From Phymatolithon calcareum (lineage: Eukaryota > Rhodophyta > Florideophyceae > Hapalidiales), in contig OZ345371.1 of assembly GCA_977006965.1 (NCBI GenBank), forward strand, positions 1,116,001-1,180,000: a DNA stretch of 64,000 nt, read 5' to 3'. The notes below the pieces were generated by a model. It was not told the origin of the DNA. It saw nothing but the letters and a program-made list of their open reading frames with translations, and did not search any database. Shown here piece by piece: positions 29,939 to 40,407 of this stretch (its first letter is position 1; the number at the start of each line of letters is the position of its first letter). The translations under genes were made by a program, and so were the position numbers.

Positions 29939-32220
29939 CTACGAGGATATTTCCGTACTGGCTCGTGCCGCTCGTTCTGGGAATTTCCTTGAAGCTCTTG
30001 ATATGAGCTTTTTCTTCTGGTGTGCGACAAATTTGTGACTCAAAAATCGCATTCGAACCGGTGTGTGCTCTTTGTTACCCTCCCATGATCCGTTCTGAAC
30101 ATACGGAATTTCAGCTTCCGCTGACTTTGTAAGAAATATGTCAATATTGCTTCTCACTTGATTTGTCACGAATGTGGGTCTGCTCGCAGTCCTTATTCCC
30201 AGTTTTGCCTCGATGCCCGCTATACAATCTTGGTCCCCCTCCAGTTTCCCTTCTGGTCCCAAAGTCTGTGTCTCGCGTTTATGTTTCCCATAATGACAGC
30301 TTTTCCACGGCAGTTCTTGTGGAAGTAAGCAAGACACGTGTCGTAGTTTCTGGTTTGGCTGAAGGCGAAATGTACACAACGGCCATGGTTATGTTTGAGA
30401 AATTCGCCACCACTGCTTGGTACACTTTTGTCGCTGTCTTGAAGAGCACTTTTGTGGGTACTTCTAGCCTAGTTATGAGTGCAACTCCACCACAAGGTCT
30501 ATCTCCTCCTTCCTTCCTGTGGTCTTGTAGCGCAAATTTGGTCATAGTTAACCCTTATTGCAGTGTCTTCTTTTTGGAATGTCTCACACAGCCGCAATAC
30601 CTGTATGTGATGCTGTTACATCAGGGCTTGAACTATGTCTGGTGTTTCCGACGAACCTCCCACGTTGAAAGTACATAATTCAATGCGGTTTCCTGTGATC
30701 ATTGTTCCTCATTTCCTTCAGCTTCCCTGTGCGATGCTGGTGGGTGGATTCCTTTGCCGTCTTCTACGACGGTTTGTTGGCTGCTTTCGTCTCCGCTGCT
30801 AATGACTTGCATTGGAGACGCCCTTGGGTTCTCACTGACATTGTTCTGCCCATCATTTTCCCCTTTGCACTGTCCTTCATTGCTTGAAAGTTGTGGCAGA
30901 GGGGCGCTCTGGGGCTCTTCGTGGTTTGTGCTGAACTGAGCCCCTGAGTTGCAAGCTGACGAACTCTGTGGGACGGAGGTCGTTTTGTTAGTCTCTGATG
31001 GTGCTTTTTGTATGTCCGGAACACTTCCATACGGTGACATGACATTATTCATGTCAAGGTCTGCGCCCTCGAAGAACTTGATGTCGTCCTCTGCCTTTCG
31101 CTGGTTAATTTTATGCCACTGGCGGGCGCGAAAATCGGCCGTTGCTCCAGCACACCTTTTCATGCGCTTTCGGATTGCGTATAGGTTTTCCAGCGCCCGG
31201 TTTTTTTCAGTGAGTCTTTGCGAGCGGGACACGGAGTCATCGAAGAGAATGTAGTTCGGTTCGTGCCTAAGCCCAGATGCTTTTAGAGAGGCAACAGCCC
31301 TTTCTACGAAAATATCATCAGACAGAATCTCAATTCTGAACCTTCCAATAAACGGGACACGGAGTACTGCTTTTGGCGGAAGTATTTTCATCAGCTCGTT
31401 GTACAACTCAACCTCGTCCATTTTTTCAAGGCCTGTAAAGTACGGCGGAATAATTTTTGAGGGGTAGTGTTCCTTCTGTGCGCGTTCAATACTTGTTTAA
31501 AGTTCGTGATGGCGTCACGGTTATGCCGCGGTAGGCTTTCCAGCGATGGCCGGACGTGCGCTGCTGCTGCAGCGTCGGACTGGAATCGGCGCTCCGTCTC
31601 CATATGAAGCGTGCTCTCAGTGGTCATTCTCTGTGTTTGGGGATGTATGCTTCTACGGGAAGCTCTCTCGATCGGCATGTTTCCCCTTCCTCTCGGACCT
31701 TGTTCTCTTTCGTGTCTGTTTCCTGAGTTATGTACCTCGTTCTCATCGCTTCCTGCGTCTTGTGGAGGGGCAATCTGGTTGCAAATCTCCCTTCTAGCTT
31801 GTTCCGACATCCCATCTCTTCTTATTGTGCGAACTTGGGCTTCCAAGTCTCTCATTCTCTAGCAGACGTCGGTTAGGGTGGCCATTATTGCATCGATTTT
31901 CTTCTCAAAATCGCTAGGTATCCCTGACACTACTGTTTCTTCTCGTCCCTCGTTAGGTCGCGTCGACTACCCCGTGGATAGCTCCACGATCTCAATTTCC
32001 AGTGACACCACTTCGCCTTGGGTGTGCGACTTGCACGCCTTACGTAATGTGGCAATTCCTTCTCCGGATGGAGGAGTGCCCTGTAATATAAGCTCTCCAC
32101 GTACGTCGCATTTGTTGCATCGTGCCTTATTTCGCACCTTCAGAAATCGCTCTTTGATCTCAGTACCGTGACCTTCTCTCCCATCACGCTCTCTGTTCTC
32201 ATCCTCTGAGCTGCTTCTTA
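29939..32220 (-). pseudogene. LINE 5' half (ORF1 plus endonuclease), spacer copy 1
   Basis: Minus-strand pieces in order: an ORF1-like N-terminus with a Cys finger (CNKC ... CKACK) and a coiled-coil segment (residues EAQVRTIRRDG region), an ORF1 C-terminal part (31421-30699, FRIEILSDDIFVERAVASLKA, then a Ser/Gln-rich tail), and apurinic-type endonuclease pieces (GGVALITRL, then SNIDIFLTKS with a TPVRMRF end). Stops and frameshifts are scattered; the last frame ends at a stop right at the border with the copia gag. No reverse transcriptase of this LINE follows. Confidence 0.65.
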
Positions 32221-32558
32221 TTATTGCAATAATTATTGCAAAAAGTAATGACATATGATCGAAAATCAAGGTATCCTCGGCGCTGGAAAGATCGTCGTAC
32301 AGCGCTACGGTACAGGATCTGTAAGACAAATTTACAGAAAAGGGTTATAGAAGCTCCGAACACAGTTTACGTATTGCCACCCGAATCTGCGGCATCCGAC
32401 TGCGGTCAGGAATTCTGCTCTGCCATCGATGCCTCTCGATAAATACAGACACGTCGACCGGCATTGACCCGGAAATTGCTACCGAATGCTGTCTTGCTCA
32501 TGCGATCTCTTGGAGTTCACACTCCTGCGAATTGCTCTGCCGAAACAATACGTCCAGA

Positions 32559-33594
32559 ATGTCAAGCAACGGACGCAAACCAGGCCTGAAAGAAGGTGTT
32601 GAGGTGCTAGCGCAGAAGCTACGTGAAGAATAACGCGATGTGCAGTATCGCATAACCGGAAGAACACGCTATAAGGTGCCTTTTAACATCCTTCCATGCC
32701 CGAAAGGTGCTGACTGCCGAGACAATGGTGGGATCTCTTTTGAAAAAGGAAAGGGGTATACTAACCCATACAGCCATCTGAAGAGTTGCATATTGTAATC
32801 ACTGGGAGTGAAAAGATAAGGGTTGGGGTTTATCTTGAAAAGGGGTGATGACTCCGTGATCTGATGCCTCTGTCTAAGATGCGATCAGAATCGCCGCTTA
32901 AATAGGGCGGGGGCGAGCGATTGCACACCCTGCAAAAAGGGGGGGCACTAACCGACGCTAGACTAATATTACGTTGAGTGTTAGTCTATGTCTGCGATAA
33001 ATCCGTTTGTTCCTCTTGGAAGAGTCGTTCACGATACTGTGTTGTCAGTGTCAGTGGATAGATCACAAGGAGCCGTTATAGAGCTCCTAGGTCGACGGTG
33101 ATAATGTCGTTCATTACACCTCTGCAATATTGCGTGTCTGCAATATCTCGTGCATGATTTGCGTGTGACCCAGCATTCGAGTCGGGAGTTGTTAAGATAC
33201 AGCATGGTGAGTCCGATACTATGTTAAATGAAGAGAAGGATGCATGCAAGAAGCTCAAACTGGAACACGATGACGGTATAACAAGCTCCATCGGCGGATC
33301 GGGTGGAGCCCGGCTGTCGATGGCGGAAAGAATTGCCGTAAAAAAGCGCAAGCGTGCTGAGGTCCATCAGACTTATATAAATTGCGACTTTATTCTTGGA
33401 TCAACTGCCGAGGTGGAGAGTCTTTGGTCGATGTCCAAGACTATTTTGACAGACAATCGCAAGAGGATGACACCGTTAAAGAGAACAAAGGTTAGTGTGA
33501 CCAGCAGTCGGTCTCCGTGGCGATGAACACTGCCCGAAGCGCAAGAGCGATCCAACGTGTGAGTGAAGACATGGCGCAGGAGGACCTGAATTAG
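32559..33594 (+). pseudogene. hAT-like transposase remnant, split by a MITE (copy 1)
   Basis: The N-terminal piece (from ATG 32559) has a BED-like finger (PCPKGADC ... NPYSHLKSC). The C-terminal piece (33221-33594) carries CDFILGSTAEVESLWS and LTDNRKRMTP, resembling the hAT dimerisation region (.AERLWS...I..NR..M.P), and a last stretch ARAIQRVSEDMAQEDLN. Between them sits a 357-bp MITE (32790-33146), and the catalytic core is missing. There are stops and frameshifts. The sister copy at 46945-47980 has the same structure, so decay preceded duplication. The hAT assignment rests on motif recognition only. Confidence 0.5.
32790..33146. mobile_element. 357-bp MITE, copy 1
   Basis: Ends ATATTGTAATCAC and, reverse complemented, ATATTGCAGACAC (13 bp, 3 mismatches). 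The same element occurs at 47174-47532 (by duplication) and, inverted, at 59540-59897 in unrelated flanks, which defines its limits. Contains a G-run of 7. No coding capacity. No clear target duplication. Confidence 0.75.
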
Positions 33595-34171
33595 ATTCTG
33601 TTATTGCAATTGACATTGGAAGAATGGTCAGATATTGCAATTCCTATTGCCTTCAACCTTGCATTATTGGTATTACAATTCCTATTGCATCATGTGCCCG
33701 AATAAATAACAATAATATTGGTACTATCCCTGATGCGCAGCTTTGAAATAAATGTCTCCTTTTCGAAAGCCCAGATTCCTTCTGTACTGCGCTCGTATCA
33801 AGGGATCGCTGGGCGACCCGTGACTGTAGCGTAGTGCAACTTGCACTTCAGGAACTCTCCCCTGAATGTTCGGAAAGAGTCATGCACGATGTTACCTATA
33901 TATCGGAAAGGGAATCAGGCAGCTTCTGAGCTCTATGTGCCGAATTTTTCGATCAATGTCTAATTTCATCTTCTATTTCTTGGGCGTTTTCTGCAAATGA
34001 TCAGTGCTGCTTTGTGTCAAATATGGCCGTCCTTTTCCAAGAACGCACTACTGCATGTACAACATAGAGCTCTGCTCCGATGACGAAGCGGTTGCTTCAG
34101 AAATTTAGGCAGCAGAAGGTCTTTTTTACAAGTATGTCTTCGGGATATATGCGGAGCATCGAAAAAATCGA
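33595..34171. other. AT-rich stretch, no gene seen
   Basis: Contains repeated ATTGCAATTCCTATTGC-like words at about 33640-33690, possibly the 3' end of the hAT-like element. No coding support. Confidence 0.4.
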
Positions 34172-34753
34172 ATGAGAGTGCTCTGTCGGCTAGACAGTCC
34201 CGATGTGATGAGGACTCACCAAGCGGAAAGGTTTGCTTTAAGCCTGTTAAAACGGAAAACGTACCTGGAAAAGACAGAAGAATACCGAGGAAGACAGGAG
34301 GATATGGCAGAAGTATCGAAGAACATTAACTATCTCAGAAACGAGGAGCACCTCAGCAAAGCATTGAAACAAGAAGAAGAAGGCAAAGCGTCAAAGAAGC
34401 GGCGATTAGAAGACGCAATCCAAGTGTGGCAAAAATGCGAAGAGGATCGCTCAGTGAAAATCCCGATAAACTAGCCCAAGAAGTTGCCAGGAGTGTTACA
34501 AATAAGGGACAGGACGACAAGGCTAGGATGCCTAAGACTGATTTTTAACAGAGCTCCGTTGTGGAGGAAATCAATCCTCGGCGAGTATATCGAACCCGGT
34601 GCTGAAATTGAGCTTATTGCACTTCAACGCATACTCGGGTCTAAGATGATGGACAAAGAGACTGAATATGAATGCAAAAGACTAACTCGAACTCTCATAT
34701 GGAGAGAAACTCGAATCAAGGAAATGTTAGGAAAATTGAATGCAGTAAGTTAG
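34172..34753 (+). CDS. Two adjacent hypothetical frames (copy 1)
   Basis: Frames 34172-34474 (100 residues, highly charged, coiled-coil-like: EEYRGRQEDMAEVSKNINYL, KKRRLEDAIQ) and 34484-34753 (89 residues) lie 9 bp apart and are conserved in length in the duplicate (48559-49140) with only a few replacements. I recognise no family. They could be one frame-shifted gene or transposon debris; their preservation may only reflect the recent duplication. Confidence 0.3.
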
Positions 34754-35250
34754 AAGTAATTGAGAAGCTGCCCCGTTACTCACGGTGAGGTCTTGGTGCT
34801 TTTAAAATAAATCAACATATATCCCCCATAGGACGCTGGTAAAATTAAAAATCTTAATTCAAAAAGCTATCTTCAGCAAGAGCGCAAAATAAAACATGCA
34901 GGTTTTATTTTTCGACAACAGCTCTTCAGAGACGTGGGGTGACGACTTATCGCAATGAGCAAAGCAAGAACATCGAGTGAGTTATTTCTCGCTCGACGTT
35001 TCTCGTACGACTTCCACATTTTCAGAAATCTCACTCCCTCAATAATATTCGAATTATTCACATTTCCAAAACTAAATAATCTAGGGCACACGAAACTATG
35101 AAAGGTACAACTGAAATAGGTTGCGAGAGTCATTCACGTTTAAAAAACTTTACAGAAAATCCTTCGCAACCTTGTACTCTTCAAAGTTTCGTGCGTCGAG
35201 AGATCTCTTCTTTTGGAAATCGAACTAATTTTAAAAGCGTATACTCGTAT
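34754..35250. other. Intergenic, Sel1 3' flank
   Basis: No gene seen; shared with 49141-49637. Confidence 0.5.
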
Positions 35251-37101
35251 TTAATAATAGTAGAAATTGCTGGCGCGAAAGAGCCGCATTGCCTCCTTCA
35301 AATCCTTCTCAACTCCTTCGCCCCTTTGGTAACATAGTCCTAGTAGTATCTGCCCATACTCGTCCTTCAAATCTGCAGCCTCTGCGAACAACTTAGCGCT
35401 CTCCGCCGTATTTCTATCTAATCCAACTCCATCTCGGTAGCAGAGACCCAACTGTACTTTCCCGACAGCGCAACCGCCGTTCCCTGCTTTTCGAAAGAGT
35501 TTAGCGGCTTCGACCGTGTTTTTAGGAACTTCAACTCCCAACTTGCACATGCGTCCAAGTTCCATTTGTGCGTCCAAACATCCCAATTCAGAAGATTTTC
35601 GCAACCAGCGTACTGCTTCATCCATGTCTTGGTTCACGCCGCCGCCCTCCTCGTCTTGCTCCATTCCAAATCCATTCCGGTAGCACATTGCTAAGTCGAA
35701 CATTGCATCTTTATCTCCGCCATCAGCAGCAATCCTATACAACCTTGCAGCCTCCTCCTTGTCTTCATCAACAACAAGTCCGTAAGCATACATGCCCGCG
35801 AGTAAGCTATAAGCTTGGTGTCTGTAACAGTGCCCCAGCCAGATGCGACCAAGATTATCACCTTGCTTCTCTGCCAAACTAAACAGCCGCACTGCTTCTT
35901 CCATGTCATTCGCACCACCTTCGTCTAAGTAGAGTTTTCCAATTTCTACAAACCAGGTACTCGCTTCATGTGCATCAGCGATCCGGAAAAGACGAGTGGC
36001 CTCTTCTGTATCTTGGGCAACTCCATGTCCATCTTCGTAGCAAAGGGCAAGGCAGGCTTGGCCATACCCGATCTCATCATCCGCAGCGATTCGGAAAAGG
36101 CGCACAGCTTCTTCAAAATTCACATCTTGGCCAATCCCATATTGGTGGAACGAGCCTAGAACAGCTAGTGCGTAGCTGTCTCCATCTTCGGCGATGTTTT
36201 GAACAAGTCGTAGTGCTTCTTGGGCGTCCTTTTGGACACCTGTTCCATTAACGAAAAGCCGTGCAAGCTCTAGCTTTTCAAACACGTCTCCGTTTTCCGC
36301 TGCCAGGCAAATAAGTCGAGAGGCTTCATCGGCATCGCAATACAACCCGTCTCCTTGCTCGTATAAGCTGCCCAATTCTGCATGAGCTCTCCAGTTTCCA
36401 CCTTCGGTTGCCAGCCGAAGCAGCCGTAGGGCTTCATCAATATCGTTCTCAACACCGATCCCACGGCGGAAGCAACGCCCTAACTCGCATTGCCCATTAC
36501 TGTTGTTGACAGCAACAGCACGCTGGAATAGATGCACTGCCTTGTCCGGATCTTTATCTACTCCATCACCGATATGGCCTTTTAAGTACAACTTTCCAAG
36601 TTCAACAACGGCATCCATATTCCCTGCTGTACTTGATAGACGAAACAAGCGCTCTGCCTCTTTCCAGTCTCTTTTAACCCCTCGTGCAGCTCTGTAGCAT
36701 CGTCCGAGTTTTTCTTGAGCAACACAGTCCCCGTTGTCTGCTGCTGAACGGAACAAAGATGCAGCCTTCTCAAAATCCTTCGGAGCTCCGCGGCCATGTA
36801 GATGACAAAGTCCCAGCAGGAGCTTTCCATGATTGCTACCGCCATCAGCGGAACGATAGAACAATTGCACAGCCGTTCGCAAGTCCCTGTTCACGCCTTC
36901 GGCATCGCGGTAGCATACTCCTAAATGAGCCTGGGCATTAGCGTTTCCATTCGCAGACGCAAATGAAAACAGATCCACGGCCTTTCCGAAATTCTGCTTG
37001 ACTCCATGTCCGTGTTGATAACTAAGCCCCAGTTCGACTTGTTCGTCTGTGCTTTTGGTTGAGCAATACAATGGTACGCTGAGACGCACGTTTTCCGACA
37101 T
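35251..37101 (-). CDS. Sel1-repeat protein 2 (616 residues), hybrid of genes 1 and 3
   Basis: A Sel1-repeat scaffold protein of about 16-17 units. Residues 1 to about 240 share the diagnostic differences of gene 1 (STDEQVEL, GNANAQAHLGV, AQEKLGRCYRAARG) against gene 3 (STDELVEL, GNAKAQAHLGL, AQEQLGRCYRAGRG). Further on it shares those of gene 3 (GTGVQKDAQEAL, AEDGDS) and has the short gene-3-type C-terminus ending FRASNFYYY. The switch lies between 36368 and 36575, where all three are identical. Relative to gene 3 it lacks 24 residues (72 bp) after GRIWLGHCYRH, which fuses two partial repeats, and has one Gly-to-Val change in a repeat (YGLVVDED). No signal peptide or catalytic motif is seen; an adaptor role is inferred from the family. 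Confidence 0.88.
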   Translation of the reverse strand: MSENVRLSVPLYCSTKSTDEQVELGLSYQHGHGVKQNFGKAVDLFSFASANGNANAQAHLGVCYRDAEGVNRDLRTAVQLFYRSADGGSNHGKLLLGLCHLHGRGAPKDFEKAASLFRSAADNGDCVAQEKLGRCYRAARGVKRDWKEAERLFRLSSTAGNMDAVVELGKLYLKGHIGDGVDKDPDKAVHLFQRAVAVNNSNGQCELGRCFRRGIGVENDIDEALRLLRLATEGGNWRAHAELGSLYEQGDGLYCDADEASRLICLAAENGDVFEKLELARLFVNGTGVQKDAQEALRLVQNIAEDGDSYALAVLGSFHQYGIGQDVNFEEAVRLFRIAADDEIGYGQACLALCYEDGHGVAQDTEEATRLFRIADAHEASTWFVEIGKLYLDEGGANDMEEAVRLFSLAEKQGDNLGRIWLGHCYRHQAYSLLAGMYAYGLVVDEDKEEAARLYRIAADGGDKDAMFDLAMCYRNGFGMEQDEEGGGVNQDMDEAVRWLRKSSELGCLDAQMELGRMCKLGVEVPKNTVEAAKLFRKAGNGGCAVGKVQLGLCYRDGVGLDRNTAESAKLFAEAADLKDEYGQILLGLCYQRGEGVEKDLKEAMRLFRASNFYYY

Positions 37102-37195
37102 TGAGTCCGTCGCTCCTGTTCGTTGTGCCGACGCTGTATGCTGGGGTCTCGCTTGTCATGCTACACGATGAATTTTGTGCTGGTCGGGAAATTTA

Positions 37196-37244
37196 GGTGG
37201 GCTGTGTCCGCCACACATGAGCAGGGTTTTCCTTCCAAGTGTAA
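37196..37244 (-). promoter_or_regulatory. Conserved upstream block of Sel1 genes (copy 2)
   Basis: Identical to 25203-25251 and at the same distance from the ATG of gene 2. Confidence 0.45.
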
Positions 37245-38520
37245 GTCAACAGCTGGGCGAATGCTGCGAGAGGAAAAGAATGACCAATCGCTGATTAGCG
37301 CATGACAATTTTCGAATGTGAGGTATTTTCTCGTGCATTTCCTCCCTCGATCCGGCACCCGGAATATACAGAAAAAAGTCGTTTGAGATCCACTCAACTC
37401 TTGCCATCAGTCTCCATGACGTATCATGGCGGATGCTGTAGAAAGTCGTTAATTTCCCGCGACAATGGTATTAGCTCCGAAGCTCCCTGAATAAGGCCAA
37501 CGTGCTCCGCGACGGGATACAGGCCCACGATGATTGAGCTCAAAGATAATTTCGGCATTTTCTGGAGGACATTATTCACTTTTGCAATTGGCATCAGTGA
37601 CACGTAGGAATTGGTATCACGAGTGTTACCAAAGCAGATTCCGCTGTGATACTACCTCTCAAAGCCTGATGCCACAACAAGGGTATGATACAGACCGCGT
37701 TTCAGGTCTTTACACAAGGCACGGTTCCGATCATACATGCTTCGTGTGTGACCGCCTGCTTGTCGGACCTGTCACATTAATCAAGTGCACTTCATGAAAC
37801 CAGAGCGCCAGGCCCAAGTTCTTGAGGTATTCACAGAGAAGTGGAAAATCTCAAAATATTGGCGTGAAATTCAATAAGATCAATGCAGCACTTTTTGCGA
37901 GATACGTTTTCGGTTCGATGAGTACGTGTGGATGTCCAGGTGCTTCGACGTGAGACTGAGTTGAGTACACCGTTTAGAGTCTTTGCTTCGTGGACTGAGT
38001 TAGATAGAGTGTGACAGATCGCGCACAAAGCCTACAATTTAGGGCGCCCAGTTTGAGCAGGAGTATCATCGATCATATCGTTATTCCATTCTGTTTCGTC
38101 AAGGTAAACGCATTGTTAATCAAACCATCCACCATACCAGTGGTGAGCCTATGTTCGCCTATAGTAGAAGGCGATTTTCAGTGCCCGGCATCGCGAACCA
38201 TGGGAGAAACTGTTAGCAGTCCGACGACTGGTTGGAACTCTGCAAGACATTTATCACTGTACGAAACAGCTTGTAAGAGTACCTGAGCGATGTAGTGGCA
38301 ATCTAAAAGCCAAAACAGCTGAAGCGTATGCATTGGAATTTGCATTTCTTACAACTTGTTAGATACTAGCACCGCAGCTGTAACAGAGCAACGTTCCCAT
38401 GCCGTTCACTTTGTGTCAGTCCGATAACTATTCGTTCCTTGTGTGTTCACTTGCTGACAGTGACCAATACTAGTCTAATCATTTCACTGAGAGTGCACCA
38501 CTGCGGGCACACTCTCTGCA

Positions 38521-38657
38521 GTTCGGTCTCTGGTCATAGATACTTCTTCACAGGCGAGCCGAGGCGCTGTCAAATTACCGGAGCACGTGCCCAAAAAGCT
38601 CCTCTCAATCCTCTTTATGGAGCTGCGTACCACCGTGGAGCTGGAGCATCTTAGGAC
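38521..38657. repeat. 137-bp dispersed repeat, copy 2
   Basis: Matches 10111-10247 over its full length without net gaps. Its left edge lies within 4 bp of the breakpoint of the deletion in spacer copy 1. Confidence 0.7.
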
Positions 38658-39340
38658 CAGGGATATTCTCAATTCAATTTTATTGCCATGAATTGCAATT
38701 CAATGCAATTATCTATTTATTGCTCGGAGTTTTAGCTATTGCACTTGTATTTGGAGCGTAGTTTCAAATTGCAATTCAAATTGGAGCCGCGTCGTGTACT
38801 TTTAGCTGGTTTGCAGCATAGACGGGAAGAAAGATTGCACCAGTGTGCATTCAGTCGAAGTCAATCGAAACACCGAGGTCCAGTTTGGTTGGCTCGCGAT
38901 ACACTTATCACTTTTTATCGCCTACTTACGAGCGGCAGGCGGAGAAGAAGCGTGCTTACAATTACCTAGCAGGATTAGCACCCTTTCGTAATCCGAGTAG
39001 AGGAAAAATGAGAGACCGCTTGCTAGCCCCATAGGGGCATTAGCATTCATCATTTTTATATCACTTTTTGGTTTTCTGACTGCTGAATGGTCGAATTTGC
39101 ATGACGTTCCTTATGGTTTATGACATCGGAATAGGAATCACTAACCACGGCAAGGGCCAAGATGTGCAAGCGTACGTCTATGTTCGGTGAAACGTCATCA
39201 CCGAAGCATCAGGAAAGTTTCGCATCTGTCAACGTTGAACAAGGATCGAAGTAGTAAAACTGCGTTGCGCCTAATCTTCCTCACTCAATCCTAATTTCAA
39301 TAGGCATTGCGAGATATACCTCTATAGCTCGATTTCAATA
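38658..39340. other. AT-rich spacer, no gene seen
   Basis: Contains several ATTGCAATTCAA-type words at 38690-38790. No coding support. Confidence 0.4.
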
Positions 39341-40045
39341 TCTATTTATTGGGCAGTATGCAGAACAGGTGGTGTGAAGCAAGTGTAAAACAGTTGACTC
39401 CCTTGAGTAATTTATTGCAGGGTGCAGAAACTGTCTCCTTATATAGGAAACTAGAAAGAAAGATACTACTGATGTGCAAGAGTAACTTGCAGGGGGCATG
39501 AGTCTCTGGGTGCCAAGTGGAATGTTACTCGGAATCAGTATGTGAGCTGGCGTAATGCAACGAGGAATGGTACCCAGGATACGAAATTGAGTCTCTTCTT
39601 CCACATTAATGTAAAAGCTCTGAAGGTAGCTGAATTGTGAAGCAAGTGATTCGTAGCAAGAAAGAGAATGTCAGCACAAGAAGAACGGTTAGAAAGAAAC
39701 AATAAATGTAATGGGAAGATTAGTTATAGCTGAGGGCATGTTCATGAAGCCACGTGGCATAACAGCGCCCCCATAATCTCAGTTAGATTCCAATTGAAGA
39801 ACGGGCGCGGCGATTCATAGCGGTGTTCTTGCGCTTGATGAAAAACTCTCGTATTTTGGTAGGGTTGTCCTCGTAGATTATCTCCAGAAGCCCCCAGGTG
39901 TCTCCGGATCTGGTAAGGCCCTTCCATCAAAATTCCCATTTGGTGACATTCGCAAGTCCCTGATTTTCTCCAAGGAGTGTCAGGGTATGTCGCCACGTTT
40001 GGCCAGCTCTTCCATTTAGACAAATGTCCCAAGAATAGAGTCTAC
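39341..40045 (-). mobile_element. Ty3/gypsy 3' fragment (integrase C-terminus plus LTR start)
   Basis: On the minus strand, 40032-39742 reads GILMEGPYQIRRHLGASGDN and RVFHQAQEHRY, the style of a gypsy integrase C-terminal GPY/F module (hence the name GPY). It is followed by a purine-rich GGGGGCGC (39765-39772) and a probable LTR start TGTTATGCC at 39764. The lower LTR edge is not clear; 39341 is approximate. The 5' part of the element is missing. Confidence 0.5.
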
Positions 40046-40216
40046 GTAGAGGAACACACTGGAAACATCATCATCATGTTTACCGGCAATCTCATCATCA
40101 TGATGAGATTGACGATAAGCCAAAAACTGCAAGGCACGAGCGCACTACTCTGAATTACAAGATTCTGTATTCCGTCGATTCGTCAGATGGCCGTGCTGTT
40201 TCTTGCATGAATCTAC

Positions 40217-40407
40217 TTATGTTACTGTATATACCTGTGGAAACTAGTTCCTTGGTTTATTGGAATGGTGGAACTCTAGCTATTTGTCGGCTAGAGCGCT
40301 AATGTGCCTGTGGTTCACCAACAAGATATGTGACTGACGAGTCATGCGATGACCCATGTGCGCTATGCACTCGAGTCTCTCTATATGTGGGTGATGTAGG
40401 ACTAGCA
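40217..40407 (-). repeat. Putative 3' LTR (or part) of the copia remnant
   Basis: Just after the copia RNase H stop, a GGGGG tract is followed by TGCTAGTCC (minus strand from 40407), which would be the usual polypurine tract and LTR start. The end at ACA near 40217 is a guess. No matching 5' LTR exists in the window. Confidence 0.3.

Larger units (their letters stand above)
25109..35250. repeat. Spacer copy 1 of the Sel1 segmental duplication
   Basis: This 10.1-kb spacer between Sel1 genes 1 and 2 is repeated at 37102-49637 (12.5 kb) between genes 2 and 3, in the same order and orientation: Sel1 5' flank, copia remnant, LINE 5' half, hAT remnant with MITE, two hypothetical frames, Sel1 3' flank. 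The 2.4-kb length difference is almost wholly explained by one deletion at 26546 here. The insertions therefore predate the duplication. Confidence 0.92.

Noticed and set aside
32970-32985. TAATATTAC, the origin nonanucleotide of circular Rep-encoding DNA viruses, within the MITE
   Set aside because: The tandem duplicate reads TAATAATAC and the third MITE copy also differs; there is no proper stem around it and no Rep gene. Chance match.
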